Source: Porphyra umbilicalis
Taxonomy: Eukaryota > Rhodophyta > Bangiophyceae > Bangiales > Bangiaceae
Direction: 5' to 3'
DNA length: 64,000 nt
NCBI GenBank assembly: GCA_002049455.2
Contig: KV918779.1
Span: forward strand, 248,001-312,000
Shown: positions 10,605-21,541 of the stretch, in pieces
Layout: each line of letters opens with the position of its first letter
How positions within the stretch are numbered: the stretch's first letter is position 1
Program-made: the position numbers and the translations under genes
The notes under the pieces: model-generated
What the model saw: only the letters and a program-made list of their open reading frames with translations
What the model was told of the DNA's origin: nothing
The model's database searches: none

Positions 10605-11633
10605 ATGGCACGCGGTATGTTTGGTTCCCCCCTGCCCATTTTCGACGCGGTGAGCGCGGCGGTGTCGGCGGCCGTGTGCGGGCGCATTGGCGGGGATATC
10701 GCTGCCGCCCAGCGCGACGGTGCTGTGCGGCGGTTCATCGGTGTCTGTGCGGCGTCTCTGCGCGACGCTTAGGTTTTTTGTGGACCATTGGCCCTGCTGT
10801 GCCGGCTCGTCTGGAGCCGGATGGTCTCGCGTCGGCGCGACTGGACGAGCTCGAGCGGCCCCCTTTGGCCTGGCCGTGGTTGTGCCTTGTGCTCGACCTC
10901 TGGGCGGCCCGTGCTGCGGATGGGCGCATGGCCGCGCTGTCATGGAGGAATCACCTGTGTCAGCGTGTCGGGCACAATATCGGTCGCGTGGAACCGTGTC
11001 TTGCTACGTTCCTCGGCTGGTCTCGCTGGAACTTTCTCTGACGACCCGGTCGTGATTCTCGCGTGTTCCGTCTTGATGTATCGCGACGTTGTACGGTCCG
11101 CGTGCGCTCTTGACTCATTCTGCGTCTTGCCCCGTCCCGCATCGCGTGCCGCCGACTCCGACCCCACCATCACCCCCCGCTCGTCCCCCCCCGCAGATGG
11201 CAAGCCCAGTGCCTCGGTGAAGAAGGCCGGTAAGACGGCCGGCGCCATCAAGGGCGCCCCCATGAAGAAGACGAGGAAGATGCGCACGTCGGTGCAGTTC
11301 CACCGGCCCAAGACGCTCAAGCTCGACCGGGACCCCAAGTACACCCGCAAGTCGGTGCCCAAAAAGGCGGGCGTCGACGCCCTGGCCGTCATCAAGTTCC
11401 CGCTGACCACCGAGTCGGCCATGAAGAAGATTGAGGACAACAACACAATTGTGTTCATCGTTGACGTGCGGTCCAACAAGCCCAAGATCAAGGAGGCGGT
11501 GAAGGCCATGTACAAGATCCCCGTCGAGCGGGTCAACACCCTCATCCGCCCAGACGGACAAAAGAAGGCGTATGTGCGGCTGCCTGAGGATACGGACGCA
11601 CTCGACGTGGCGTCCAAGATTGGCATCATCTAG
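10605..11633 (+). CDS. RPL23A: 60S ribosomal protein uL23 (L23a), two exons
   Basis: Large-subunit ribosomal protein at the peptide exit tunnel rim, a docking site for SRP and nascent-chain factors. Exon 2 (11197-11633) carries the conserved body: [55 protein letters not shown] and the terminal DVASKIGII. No ATG of the right frame begins exon 2. Upstream, 10605-10614 reads ATG GCA CGC G followed by GTATGT, a canonical donor. The acceptor is CCCCCCCGCAG ending at 11196. Joining in phase 1 gives [13 protein letters not shown] and a 148-residue protein, close to the ~150 typical of the family. The N-terminal tail is basic and short, as usual. It is convergent with RanGAP. Identity is essentially certain; the exon 1 assignment is strongly supported but unproven. 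Confidence 0.93.
10615..11196 (+). other. RPL23A intron (582 bp)
   Basis: Bounded by GTATGT and a C-rich tract ending GCAG. Possible branch sites include TTGACTC near 11109 and CCGACTCCGACC near 11152. I searched for box C/D snoRNA motifs, since vertebrate RPL23A introns host such RNAs. Only weak matches appear (TTGATGT near 11073, CTGACGA near 11038), without a terminal stem, so no snoRNA is called. Confidence 0.75.
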
Positions 11634-12157
11634 GCTGGGGGGGGGGGGGGGGGGCTGCGCAGCGGGGTTGGTTTGGCCGCGGCGCGCTGGTAGGCGTATG
11701 GTCGGCGTGGTGGAGCGGCGCCCCTGGTGGAGGCTCTGCCGCCAGCAGTGCGCCCACCACTCTGCCTTCGTCCCGCCCCTGGCGTTGAGCGTTCATTAGG
11801 TCTTGTTGCAAAGCCACACAATCTTCCACTAGAGTTCTTTTTGCCTCGCGTCGGGGTGCCCGTCGTCGCATCCTTGTTCATGAGGTGGCCACGACCCCGG
11901 CCACACGGCCGGCATTGGAAACAGCGCTACGCCCGTCGGGCACAAACCGCCGATCCCCTCCAACCCTACGCAAGACCCCTGTGACTGCACACCGGTCGCT
12001 GTCGTGCCGCCCGTCTCCCTCGTCCTCTCTTTCCACACTCTGTCTCGGATTGATCGGCGGACCGCTACCAGGTCGCAACCGCCAAACCACCCGCCACCAT
12101 TGTTTGTTTGCCGCCGACCCAGCCCGCACCTGTCCCCCACCCCCCCCCCCCCCCCCC
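11634..12157. other. convergent intergenic region with G and C homopolymers
   Basis: This 524-bp spacer separates the stops of RPL23A and RanGAP. It begins with a ~17-nt G run at about 11637 and ends with a ~25-nt C run just before the RanGAP stop. It must hold both 3' UTRs. No AATAAA-type signal is evident. Confidence 0.6.
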
Positions 12158-13768
12158 TCAGCTGCTCAAGCCGACGCCCTTGGCCAGCCGCTCCGTCAGC
12201 GCCTCAATCTCCGCGTCGACCCCCCCCGCCGCCGCATCGTCGGCCGCGTCTTGGCCCTCGTCCGGCTCGCTCCCCCCCCCCCCCCTCCTCATCCTCATCC
12301 TCTGACGCCTCGTTATCACTCATCTCCCCGAGGACCTCCTCCGCGAGCAGCTCCCGCACGCGCGAGAGCGCCCCCTCCCCAATCGCATTCTCATTCAACC
12401 CCACCGCCGTGACGCGGCCGAGCGCCGCCGCCGCCGCCGCGAGCGCCACCGCCCCGCGGCCGCCGACGCCATTGCCCGCCACGGAAACGGTCGACAGGTC
12501 GGGCGTCGTGTTGGGGGTGAGGGCGCGCGCGACTTTGGCGACGCCCGCCGACGTCAACTCATTGTCGTCGAGGAGGAGCGTCGTCAACCGCCACCCGGCG
12601 GCGCGGAGGAAGGCGCCGACCCACCGCGCGCCGTCGGGGCTCAGCTCATTGCCCGACAGGTCGAGTTGCGTGAGGCCCCCGCCGGCAGGAGTGGCCGCGT
12701 CGGCGCCGCCGCGCGCCGCACCACCGCCGCCGGCATTGTCGTCACTGTCGTTGCCGCCGCCCGGCGCGGGGGCGGCACCCCCCCCCCCGCGCCGCCGCGC
12801 GCCGCCTGCGCGGCGGCGGTGAGGGCGGCGAGCACCCGCCGCGCGCCGAGATCCCCGAGCGCCGTATCCCGCAAGTTGACCACCGACAGCACCGGGGCGA
12901 CGGCGAGGACGCCCGCCGCGAGCGCCTCGGCGCCCGCCGCCCCAACCGTATTGTCCGACAAGTCGAGGACGCGGAGGCGCGAGGCGCCCCCGTCGAGCGC
13001 GGCCGCGAGCGACGACGCGACGCACCGCATGCCGCGCGCGCCGACGCGCAGCGACGACAGCCGCAGCGTCGACAGCGACGGGGAGGCGGCGAGGAGGGGG
13101 GCGAGGGCGACCATGCCCTCGTCTTCGAGGAGGTTGTTGTGGATGCGGAGCTCGGTCAGCGCCGACACGCGGTCGCCGCGGAGGGGCTCCCCGTCGGCGC
13201 CGTCGGCGGCAGCGCCGCCAGCACCGGCGCCGCCCTCACCCCCCCCGCCGTCGGGCAGCGTCAGGTAGTCACTGATGAGGGCCCCCGCATCCGCAGCGAG
13301 CCCATTGTTTTGAAAGGCGGCCGCGGTGAGGCGCCCCGCCGACCCGACGAGCGCCGCCCGCGCGGCGCGGATGCCCTTGGCCCCAAGCGCATTGTCCGAC
13401 ATGTCCACCGCCGTCACGGACGGCACGCCCGCGAGCGGCGCCACCAACACGGTTAGGGCGGCGAGCGCTTCCGCTTCCGGCCGCCCCGCAATCGTGTCGG
13501 CCACGTCAACGGTCGCGAGGTGGCCCGTCGCCGCCAACTCGGCGAGGGCGGTCGCGCCGACCGGCGCCGCGTCGGCGCCAAAGGAGAGGCCCCCAAGCCG
13601 CACCGTGTGGATGGGCGTGCCGCCGGCAGCGGCGGCGGCGGCGAGCGCCGCCCGCGCGGGGGCGAGGACGAGCACTTCCGCGCGGGGGGCGGTGAGGAGC
13701 TCCCGCGCGGGGGGGGCGACCGCAAAGACGCCGGGGGGGGGGGGGGGGGGGGGGGTGCCCGACGCCAT
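12158..13768 (-). CDS. RANGAP: Ran GTPase-activating protein (RanGAP/RNA1), frame broken at two homopolymers
   Basis: Stimulates GTP hydrolysis by Ran in the cytoplasm and so maintains the RanGTP gradient for nuclear transport. The ATG at 13768 (MASGTPP) starts a ~535-residue leucine-rich-repeat protein. Family-specific stretches include DVADTIAGRPEAEALAALTV, DMSDNALGAKGIRAARAAL, LRIHNNLLEDEGMVALAPLL, LRVLDLSDNTVGAAGAEAL, LDLSGNELSPDGARWVGAFL and LLLDDNELTSAGVAKVARAL. An acidic segment (SDNEASEDEDEE) follows the repeats, as in yeast and animal RanGAP, then a tail ending IEALTERLAKGVGLSS. No plant WPP domain is seen. Two 1-nt frame changes are needed. One is in the C11 run at 12778-12788 and one in the C14 run at 12272-12285. 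The gene is otherwise intact, so run-length error is likelier than pseudogenisation. Confidence 0.85.
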
Positions 13769-14922
13769 GGCGCGCGCGCGTCGGCTGGGGGAGAGGTGGG
13801 GGGACGTACGGGGGGGGGGGGGGGGGGGGGGGGTGGAGGTGCGGTGGGTGGGGTGTTGGGGGGGGGATGCGGGGTAGGTGGGGGGTTGGGGGGGGGAGGC
13901 GGGGTAGGTAGGAGGTTGGGGGCGGGGGGATCGGCAGTGGGGGCGAGGGGCAGCGTACCAAGGCGGGCGCACGGGCGGGCGGGGGCGGGCGGGGTGACCG
14001 GGAACGCGGGGCAGCCATTGCCCGGCAGCGGGCGACGACGATGGCCACATGATTCGAAACCGACGCCCAAGTAATTTGTTTTGACGACACGGCGCGTCGC
14101 CCTACAGTACTTGACGCGGTTCAAACGCGTCGGCACGTTCAAAGTTTGAAACGGATCACGCGCCCGCGCGCCGCCCCGACCGCGTCGCTGCGCACCTCGC
14201 GCCCCGCGCCCCCCGCCGCCCGCCGTCGCCGCGACGCGCGCGGGGTGCCAGGCGGCGCGCCCCCACCGACCGCCGCCACAGCGTCGCAGCGGCGGCGGCG
14301 GGGCGGCACCGCCACCCGATTTGGCGGGAGCGAGGCGCGGTGGACGCGCGGTCGGGCTTGCACAGGGGGGGGGGGGGGGTGGGCGGGGGGGGATGACCCG
14401 CCGCCGCGCCCGGCCGGCGGCCACGCCACGACCGTTTTGGGGGTGCGCCGCCCCCGCCCGTGCCCGTGCGCCCGCCGTGGGCGCGTGGCGGGTCGCCCCC
14501 CGGGCGTCGGGTGTGGCCAGGCGCGTCGGCGGTGGCGCCGCCGACCGCCGCCGGCCCGCCCCCGCGGTCGTGAGTGGGAGCGCCGGTCGCCACCGTCGGC
14601 GTGGCACGGCGTGTGACCTCTGACGCCGCCGCCGACGACGCGCGGGGTGTGCGCGGTGCGCCCCACCCCCCGCGTCGCTGTTGCACAGCGGGGCGGCGGT
14701 GAGCAGCGCAACGGCGGCGCGCGGGTGGTCGTCCCCCCCTCGGTGTGCCTCTTTGCCATCCTCTTGAGCGGTTCTGGGTTGTGCTTGTTCCCCCCGTCTG
14801 CCCACGGCCCCGCTCACCGCTCTCTCACCCGCCGAGTGCGTCGCTCGCCCCCGCCCTCGCTCCCCGCCCCCAACCACCGTCTGCTGCTCGTGTGCCTCCC
14901 CGTCCACCCCGCCCCCCCCACC
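13769..14922. other. divergent spacer between RanGAP and the Ala-rich coiled-coil gene
   Basis: It holds both upstream regions. Long G runs lie at about 13735-13755, 13811-13832 and 14367-14377, and G-rich repeats at 13840-13925. GC-rich ORFs cross it on both strands without domains. No TATA box stands out. Confidence 0.5.
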
Positions 14923-17900
14923 ATGGAGGTCCACACCCCCCCCCCCCGCCCCTCCCCATCCCCCCGCCGCCGCCGGCGGGCAGCCTCAGAGGTGGCGACC
15001 CCCCCCCGGGAGGGGGGCGGGGGTAGGACCCCCCCCCTCCCCCCCCCCCCCCCCCCCCGCGGTGGCTCCCCCTACCCCCACGCCGCGGCGGCGGCCGGCT
15101 CGCCGCTGCCGCCACACCCCGCGTCGAGCCACCGCGCCGCCGCCGCGTCGGTGCCCTTCGTCCCCCCCAACGCCCCCGCCGGCGCGTGCGCCGACGGCGC
15201 CGACGATGGCGACGCGGCCGCCGCCGCCGATGCCGACGCGGCGGCCGCGTCGGCCGCCGCGTCGGCCGCCGTGGCGGCCATGCGCGGGCGCCTCGCCGCC
15301 CTCGCCGCGGCCGTGCGTGGGGGCGACGACGTGGGGGGGGGGGGCGCCCCCACCCCCCGCGGCGCCGCCCCCGACTGCCGCCGCCGCGCGACGCTCGACG
15401 CGGCGGCTGCGGCAGCCGCCGCCGCGGAAGCCGCGGCGGCTGCGGCGGAGCACGGGCGCGCCACCGCCGTGGCGGCGGCGGCCGAGGAGCGCCGCCGCCG
15501 CGCGGCGGCCGAGGCGGCGGCCGCCGCCGCCACCGACGCGGCGGCCGCTGCGACCGACGCGGCGGCGGCCGCCGCAGGGGAGGCGGCGGCCGACCGCCGT
15601 CGGCGGGAGGCGGCGGAGGCGGCAGCGGCCGCCACCGCGCAGGAGGGGACGACCGCGACCGCGGCGGCAGACGCCGCCACCGCCGCCGCCGCCGCAGCGG
15701 CGCGGGAGCGCGACGAGGCGGTGGCGGCGGCGGCGGCGGCCGCTGCCGCCGCCGCCGCTGACCGCGTCGGGCGGGGGCGCGCGGCAGCGGCCGCCGCCGA
15801 CGCCGACGGCCGCGCGGCCGCCGCAACGGCGGCGGCGGCGGCGGCGGGCGCCCGCGCCGACGCGGCCGCCGCAGACGCGGCGGCCGCGCGGCGGGCGGCG
15901 GCGGCCGACCGGGACGCGGCGGCGGCGGCGGTTGCGGCGGCGCGGCAACAGGCGGCCGCCGCGGCCGACGAGGCGGCGCGGCAGCGCGCGGCGGCGGCGG
16001 CGGCGGTCGCCGACGCGGTCGCCGCGCGGCGCGACGGCGCCGCCGCGACCGACGCCCGAGCCGCGGCGGGCGCCGACGCGGCCGAGGCGCGGCGTGAGGC
16101 CGCCGCCGCCGCCGACGCCACCGACGATGCGCGGCGGCGCGCGGCGGCCGCCGACGCGCACGCAGACGCGGCGCGGCGTGACGCTGCCGCCGCCGCCGCG
16201 CAGGCGCAAGGCGCGCGGCGCGAGGCGGCGGCGGCCGAAACGGCCGCCGCCGCCGCCGTGGCCGCCGCCGAGGAGCGCTCCGCGGCGGCGGTGCGTGACG
16301 CGGCCGACGCGGCGGCGGCGTCTGTACGGGCGGCCGACGGCCGCGCCACCGCCGCCGCCGCCGACGCGGAGGCGGTGCGGGCGGCGGCGGCAGCGTCGGC
16401 CGCCGCCGGCGACGACGCGGCGGGCCGCCTCGGGCGGCAGCTGGCAGCGGCAGCGGCGGCGGCGGCGGCGGCCGCCGCCGAGCGCGACGCGGCGGTCGCC
16501 GACGCGGCCGCCGCGCGGGGGGAGGCCGCCGACGCGCAGCGTGCGGCGGCGGCGGCCGCGTCGGCGGCCGCGTCGGCGGTGCGCCAAGCGCGGGAGGGGG
16601 CGGACGCGGCGGCGGCCGCGGCGGCCGCCGACCGCGACGCGGCGGTTGCCGACGCGGCCGCCGCGCGGCGGCAGGTGGCCGACGTGCAGCGCGACGCGTC
16701 GGCCGCGTCGACGGCCGCTGCGGCGGCGGCGCGCGCCGCCCGCGCCGACGCAGCGGCGGCCGTCGACGCGGCGCGGCAAGAGGCGGGGGCGGTGCGTGCC
16801 GGTGCGGCGGCGGCGGCCGCCGCCGCCGCGGCGGCGGCCAACGACGCCCGTGCCGAGGCGGCGGCCGAGGCGGCGGCGGCGGCGGCTGCCTTGGACGCCA
16901 CCCGCGCGGATGCGGCGGCGGCGGCGGCCACCGCCGCCGCCGCCCTCGACGCGGCGCGGGGCGACGCGGTCCGCGCGGCGGCGGCCGCCGCCGACGCGCG
17001 CGCCATTGCCGCCGCCGACGCCACGATGCGCGACGCGGCGGCGCGGGTGGCGGCAGACGAGGCGGCGGCGGCGGCGGCCGCCGCCGCCGCCGCAACCGCC
17101 GACGGCTTGCGGTCGGCGGCTGCGGCGGCGGCGGCGGCCGCCGCCGCGACCGTCGCCGACTTGAAGCGGCAAGTGGGGGCCGCGACGGCCGCGGCGGCGG
17201 CCGCCGCGACGCGCGAGGACGCCGCCCGCTCCGCGGCGGCCGACACGGCGGCGGCGGCGGCGGCCGACGCGGTCGTTGCCACCATCACCGCGCGCTCCGC
17301 GGCGCGCGCCGACGTTGCCGCCGCCGTGGCGGAGCGGCGGGCGGGGGGTCTCACCACCGCCCTCGCCGCCGCCGTCGCCGACGTGGCGCGCGTCCGGTCG
17401 CACCTCGACGGCGCCACCGCCGCCGCCGACGCGGCGGCGGGCGGGCGGCGGCGCGCCGAAGCCGCCGCCGCGTATGAGGTGCGGCGGCGGCGGGCGGCGG
17501 CGACCGCCGCGGCGGCCGCCACCCAACGCGCCGCGGCGGCCGCGGCCGACCACGCGGCAACGGTGGCGCGCCTCGAGGCGGACGCGGCGGTTGCGCGCGC
17601 CGACGCGGGCGTCGCCGCCGGCCGCCTCGCGGCCGTGGAAGCGGAGCGGCGGCGCGAGTTGGAGGCGGCGCTCGCCGACGCCCGCGCGGGCGCCGCCCGA
17701 GCGTCGCCGGCGGCGGGCGCCGCCGCCGCGGGCGACGGCGGCGGCGGTGGGGACGGGGCGGCCGACGGCGCGCCGACGCTGTCGACCGACGGCGGCAGCC
17801 GCAGCGGCAGCAGTGGCGGCAGCGGCGGCAGCGGCAGCGGCGGCAGCGGCAGCGGAGGCAGCGGCGGCAGCCCCTACCCGCCCTCGACCGCCGACGGCGA

Positions 17901-18231
17901 TGGGGACGCCGACGGCGACGGCGACACGGACGGGTACGTGACGGCCACGGCGAGCGACGTTGACACGTCGGTCGGGCGCGCGTCGGGCGCGAGCGCGTCG
18001 AGCGCCGCCGCCGCCCCCGCCGCTGCCAACGACGCGGGCGCAGGCGCAACAGCGGCGGCGGCGGCGGCTGCCGCCGCGGCGACCATTGCCACCCTCCGCG
18101 CGCGCCTCCACGGCGCCGAATCGCGCGCCGCCGCCGCCGCCGCGTCGCTGCGCCACGCCCTCTCCGTCTCCTCGGCGGGCAGCGGCGACGGCGGCGGCGA
18201 CGACGGCGGCGGCGACGACGGCGGCAGCGGC

Positions 18232-18263
<32 letters not shown>

Positions 18264-18993
18264 GCCGTGCGCCGGTGGCGGCGGCGCCACCACCGCCGCC
18301 GCCGGCGCCGCCGACGCCCCCCCCCCCCCCCCCCCCCGCGGCGGCAAAGCGCTGTCGGCCGGGGAGCGCGCGCACCTGCACGCGCTCCTCGCCGCCGCCG
18401 CCGACGGGGCGGCGGACAAGGACGAGGCGCTCGCCGCCGCCGACGCGCGGGCGGCGGCGGCAGAGGCGGCGCTCGCCGCCGTCCTCTGCCGCACCAAGGG
18501 GGGGGGGGGGGGGCGGGGGCCGGGGGGGGGGGTGTGGGGGGGGGGGGGGGGTGCGCTCCGCCGCTCGGCCGCCTCGTCGGCCGCCTCGGCCGCCTCGGCC
18601 GCCTCGTCGGCGGCGGCGGGGGTGGTGCGGGCGGCGGTGGCGCCGGGGGGGATCCCCGCCCCCGTCCCCGCGTGTTGTTTGCCAGCGGCTGCGGGGGGGG
18701 GGAGGGGGGGGGGGGGGGCGGCGCGCCCGCGGGGTGGGGGGGGGGGGGGGGGCGGGGGGGGGGCACCACGGCCGCCTCGTCGACCGCATGCTCTGCCGCC
18801 GCCACGCGTTGAGTGTGGTCGCGCCGCCGCAGGCGGGCGCCGTGGGGGTGACAGGGGGCGGGGGGGGGGCGCCGCCGCCGCCGCTGCCGGTGGCGGCGGT
18901 GGGGGGGGGGTGCGCGCCGCCGCGCGGGGGCGGGGTGGCCGCCCCGCGGGCGGCCGCCGCGTGCCGGGCGGCGGGGGCGTGCGGTTTGGCTAG
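14923..18993 (+). CDS. giant alanine-rich coiled-coil-like protein
   Basis: Function unknown. The ATG at 14923 sits in a good context (CCCACCATGGAGG). Residues ~1-90 form a Pro/Ser/Arg-rich head (RPSPSPRRRRR). From ~95 to ~930 the chain is dominated by Ala with regularly spaced Arg, Asp, Glu and Gln (for example AERDAAVADAAAARGEAADA), compatible with a very long helix or coiled coil. Better heptad-like stretches are VADLKRQVGAATAA and RRAEAAAAYEVRRRRAAAT. A Ser/Gly linker (SGGSGGSGSGGSG) and an acidic GDGDADGDGD segment follow. A shorter helical part ends at ADKDEALAAADARAAAAEAA near 18480. After ~18500 many G runs occur, so the frame and the stop at 18991-18993 are doubtful. Tail-like or scaffold proteins look like this, but no family is identifiable. 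Confidence 0.6.
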
Positions 18994-19357
18994 GCGGTCG
19001 GGCGGTAGCGGCGGGTAGATTGGGCGCGCCGCGCCGCGCCTTGCCGCGCTCTCTGGCCGCCCCGGGCGGCGGCGCCGCCGCCGGCGGGGTGGCCGTCGCG
19101 GCCAGACGCCCCCGCGGGGGGCGCCCCCGCCGCCGCCGGTACACCCCCGCCGCCGCACCGCCCGCCCGGGCGCTCGGCGTGTCGGCGGCGGCGGGGGCGC
19201 GCCGCCGCCGTGGCGCCGCCGCCGCCCGTGCCCGCCGCGCGGCTGCGGCGCGCCGGCAACGGCGCCGCCGCACGCCGCCGCGCGCGCGCACCGGCGCGGG
19301 CGTCTGCCCGCCCCACGCCCGACACCCCCCCCCCCCCAAAAAAAAACAAAGTCACGC

Positions 19358-20240
19358 TTAGCCGAGCAGGTACGCCACCGCCGCGGAGCGCTCCGCCCCC
19401 CTCCCCCCCCCCCCCCGCCGCGGTCCGTGCTCCACGGCGGCGACGGCGGCGGCGACCCCCCCCCCCTCCCCCCCCTCCAGCCCCCCCCCCCCTCCACCTC
19501 GGCCTCCCACGCGGCGACAATCGCCTCCAAGCGCGCCCGCCCGAGCGCCGGCGCCTCCACCCAGTGCGCCACCGCGTCGGTCAGGGCCGCCGCGTCGGCG
19601 GCGGGCGCCGCCAAGGCGCCAACGACCGCCGCCTTGGCCGCCACGTCGGCGCGGAGGCGCGCCACCGCCTCGGCCAGCAGCGCGTCGAGGGCGGCGGGGG
19701 GGAGCGTACACCACACGGGGGGGGGGGGGGGGGCGGTCCCCGCCGCCGCCGCCACCACTGCTGTTGCCGCCGCCGCCGCCGCCACGGCTGTGGCCGCCGC
19801 CGCTGCCACTGGCATGGCCGCTGTCGCCGGCGGACGCCACCGCCGCCGCCGCCACCCCGCCGCCGCGCGGCGGCGCGGCGCCCGCCGCCCGCGCGTCGGC
19901 GGCACAGGCGGCACAGGCGGTTGCGGCGGCGGCGGCGCGGGCGACGCCGTCGGCGACGCGCCCGAGCCGCCCGACCGTTTCGGCCAAGGCCGCAACCGCC
20001 GCCGCGCCGTCGGCGTCGGCGGCGGCCGTTGCGGCCGCCGCCGCCGCCTCGGCGGCCGCGTCGGCCGCGTCGGCGCACCCCCCCCCCCCGACGCGGCGGC
20101 GGGGGCGTCGGCCCACGGGTGGGGGTAGACGACCTCGGGGGGCGGGGTGGGGTCGGCGGCGGCGGCTGCCGCCGCCGCCCGCCCGTCGGCGGTGGCGCCG
20201 AGGTGGACGCCCGCCGACGCGGCGGCGGTGGCGGCGCCGC

Positions 20241-20279
<39 letters not shown>

Positions 20280-20372
20280 GGCGCAGGGCGGTAAAGGCGC
20301 GGGCGTAGAGGCGGCGGGCGGTGGGGGGGGGGGGGGGGGTGCGCACACTGGGGGGGGGGGGGGGGGGGGCAT
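19358..20372 (-). CDS. second Ala-rich protein, frame shifted at homopolymers
   Basis: Function unknown. No single frame spans the gene, but consecutive frames give a coherent protein. It starts at the ATG at 20372 with a poly-Pro head. Then come RRLYARAFTALRRAAAAA and EVVYPHPWADAPAAASGG, followed, after the C run near 20080, by ALAETVGRLGRVADGVARA. After the G run at 19720-19732 comes ALDALLAEAVARLRADVAAK and AHWVEAPALGRARLEAIVAA. The end, after the C-rich 19455-19490 stretch, is GAERSAAVAYLLG with TAA at 19358-19360. Frame changes again lie only in homopolymers. The minus translation has high GC3 and varied residues between the Ala tracts, unlike the opposite strand. It is tail-to-tail with the giant Ala-rich gene. 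Confidence 0.5.
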
Positions 20373-20537
20373 GGCCGCGGGGGGGGGGGCGGAGGCGGGG
20401 GGGGGGGCGGAGGCGGGGGGGGGGGCGGAGGCGGGGGGGGGGCGGAGGCGGGGGGGGGGGCGGAGGCGGGGGGGGGGGCGGAGGCGGGGGGGGGGGCGGA
20501 GGCGGGGGGGGGGGCGGAGGCGGGGGGGGGGCGGAGG

Positions 20538-20577
<40 letters not shown>

Positions 20578-20578
20578 G
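20341..20578. repeat. G-rich minisatellite with poly-G run, G-quadruplex-prone
   Basis: A short unit of GCGGAGGC followed by 8-11 G is repeated about nine times and ends in a pure G run of roughly 36 bases just before 20576. It directly adjoins the ATG of the minus-strand Ala-rich gene, so it lies in its 5' UTR or promoter on the C-rich sense strand. Confidence 0.9.
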
Positions 20579-20773
20579 CGTGAGCGGGGCGGGTGGGTGG
20601 GCGAGTGACGGCGCGGGTGTGGGCGGCGCAGCGACGGTTAAACCAGCACAGCGGGTCCAGATCTGTGTTCTCTATTTTGCCGATCCCGCGATTTTGAGAG
20701 ACGCGCAGAGCGGAGATGGTTCCAAGAAGGGCAACTGCAAAAGAGTGGGAAGGAAAGTAACGAAGACTGGCTC

Positions 20774-20830
20774 CACTGCGCGTCGGTATTTCATCGCCGG
20801 GATAGTTCTAAAGTTTCCGGCTTGTAAATT
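20774..20830 (+). repeat. left arm of the long inverted repeat, outer piece
   Basis: Reverse-complement match to about 32060-32114 of the right arm. It is cut off at 20830 by insertion of a 710-bp repeat copy. Confidence 0.75.
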
Positions 20831-21541
20831 CCCTGGCCTTTAGGACAGGGTGCTCTGAAAGTGTAGTGATGCACACATATACTTAGATAACGAGACTTGA
20901 TCTCCGTTTCAGAGGTGGCAGTCTGCATTCGTGTCCTCAGGCATCTGAGGGCGTGTCAGCGTTGGAAGGGTCGCGATGACGCTAAAAAGCAAATATAGTT
21001 ACGTGGCTGAGAAGGACTGTCCTGCCACAAGGGTCACAGGGCCCGGACGGCGTCTGCCCCTCTGCCCCCCCCACCGCCCCGAGTCGCGCGCGGCGACCGC
21101 GCGCAGCGACTTCCGGGGTTCGACGCGCCCACGATGACCCGCGGGTGATCGTGCCTGCGCGCCGTCTTCTGTTGCGGCGGCGCGTCGGTGGTTGCTGACG
21201 CCATCTAGCGGCGCGGATAGAGGCGCGCCGTCGCGCGGCGATCAGTCCCACCCGCCCGCCCGTGCGCCGTGTCGGCGGCGCTGCCCGCCGTGCGCAGGTG
21301 CGCTGCGCGGCGGAGTGACGGCCCCTTCTGTGGGCTTCGCGCGACGCCGGCGGGCCGCCGCCGCTGCGGTGGCGGCGCCGGAACCCCTTTCCCCGCCCCA
21401 CGTCCTCCCCGCCACGGCAGCGTGGCTGTACGTGCCCCCGTGCGCGCTCGTGGCTATGGAGCCGGCCGGCGTGCCCGGTGTCGATGCGTCGCCGAGCGCG
21501 CCACCGCCCTGAAGGCCAGGGTATTGCACGCACGTGCCTTG
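20831..21541 (+). mobile_element. 710-bp repeat family, copy R1
   Basis: Starts CCCTGGCCTTTAGGACAGGG and ends near CTGAAGGCCAGGGTATTGC followed by ACGCACGTGCC. The internal CCCTGGCCTT...AAGGCCAGGG forms a short inverted pair. The core is GC-rich, the first 200 bp ordinary. Its insertion is proven by comparison with the right arm, where the flanks are contiguous at about 32060. At most 3 bp (AAT) are duplicated. No ORF of note; probably non-autonomous. Confidence 0.8.

Noticed and set aside
8879..10943. Very long ORFs on both strands (for example minus 9705-10943)
   Set aside because: They overlap in several frames with no domain, cross the RPL23A 5' region, and have the composition expected of any frame in such GC-rich DNA.
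10615..11196. Box C/D snoRNA in the RPL23A intron
   Set aside because: Only approximate C and D motifs, with no pairing terminal stem.
14040..14125. tRNA gene suggested by a B-box-like GGTTTCGAATC
   Set aside because: No cloverleaf with acceptor and anticodon stems could be built on either strand.
14986..20346. 1,786-codon minus ORF opposite the Ala-rich gene
   Set aside because: It is mostly the antisense of GCN repeats and becomes Arg/Gly-rich, lacking a start. Only its part between 19358 and 20372 belongs to a coherent gene.
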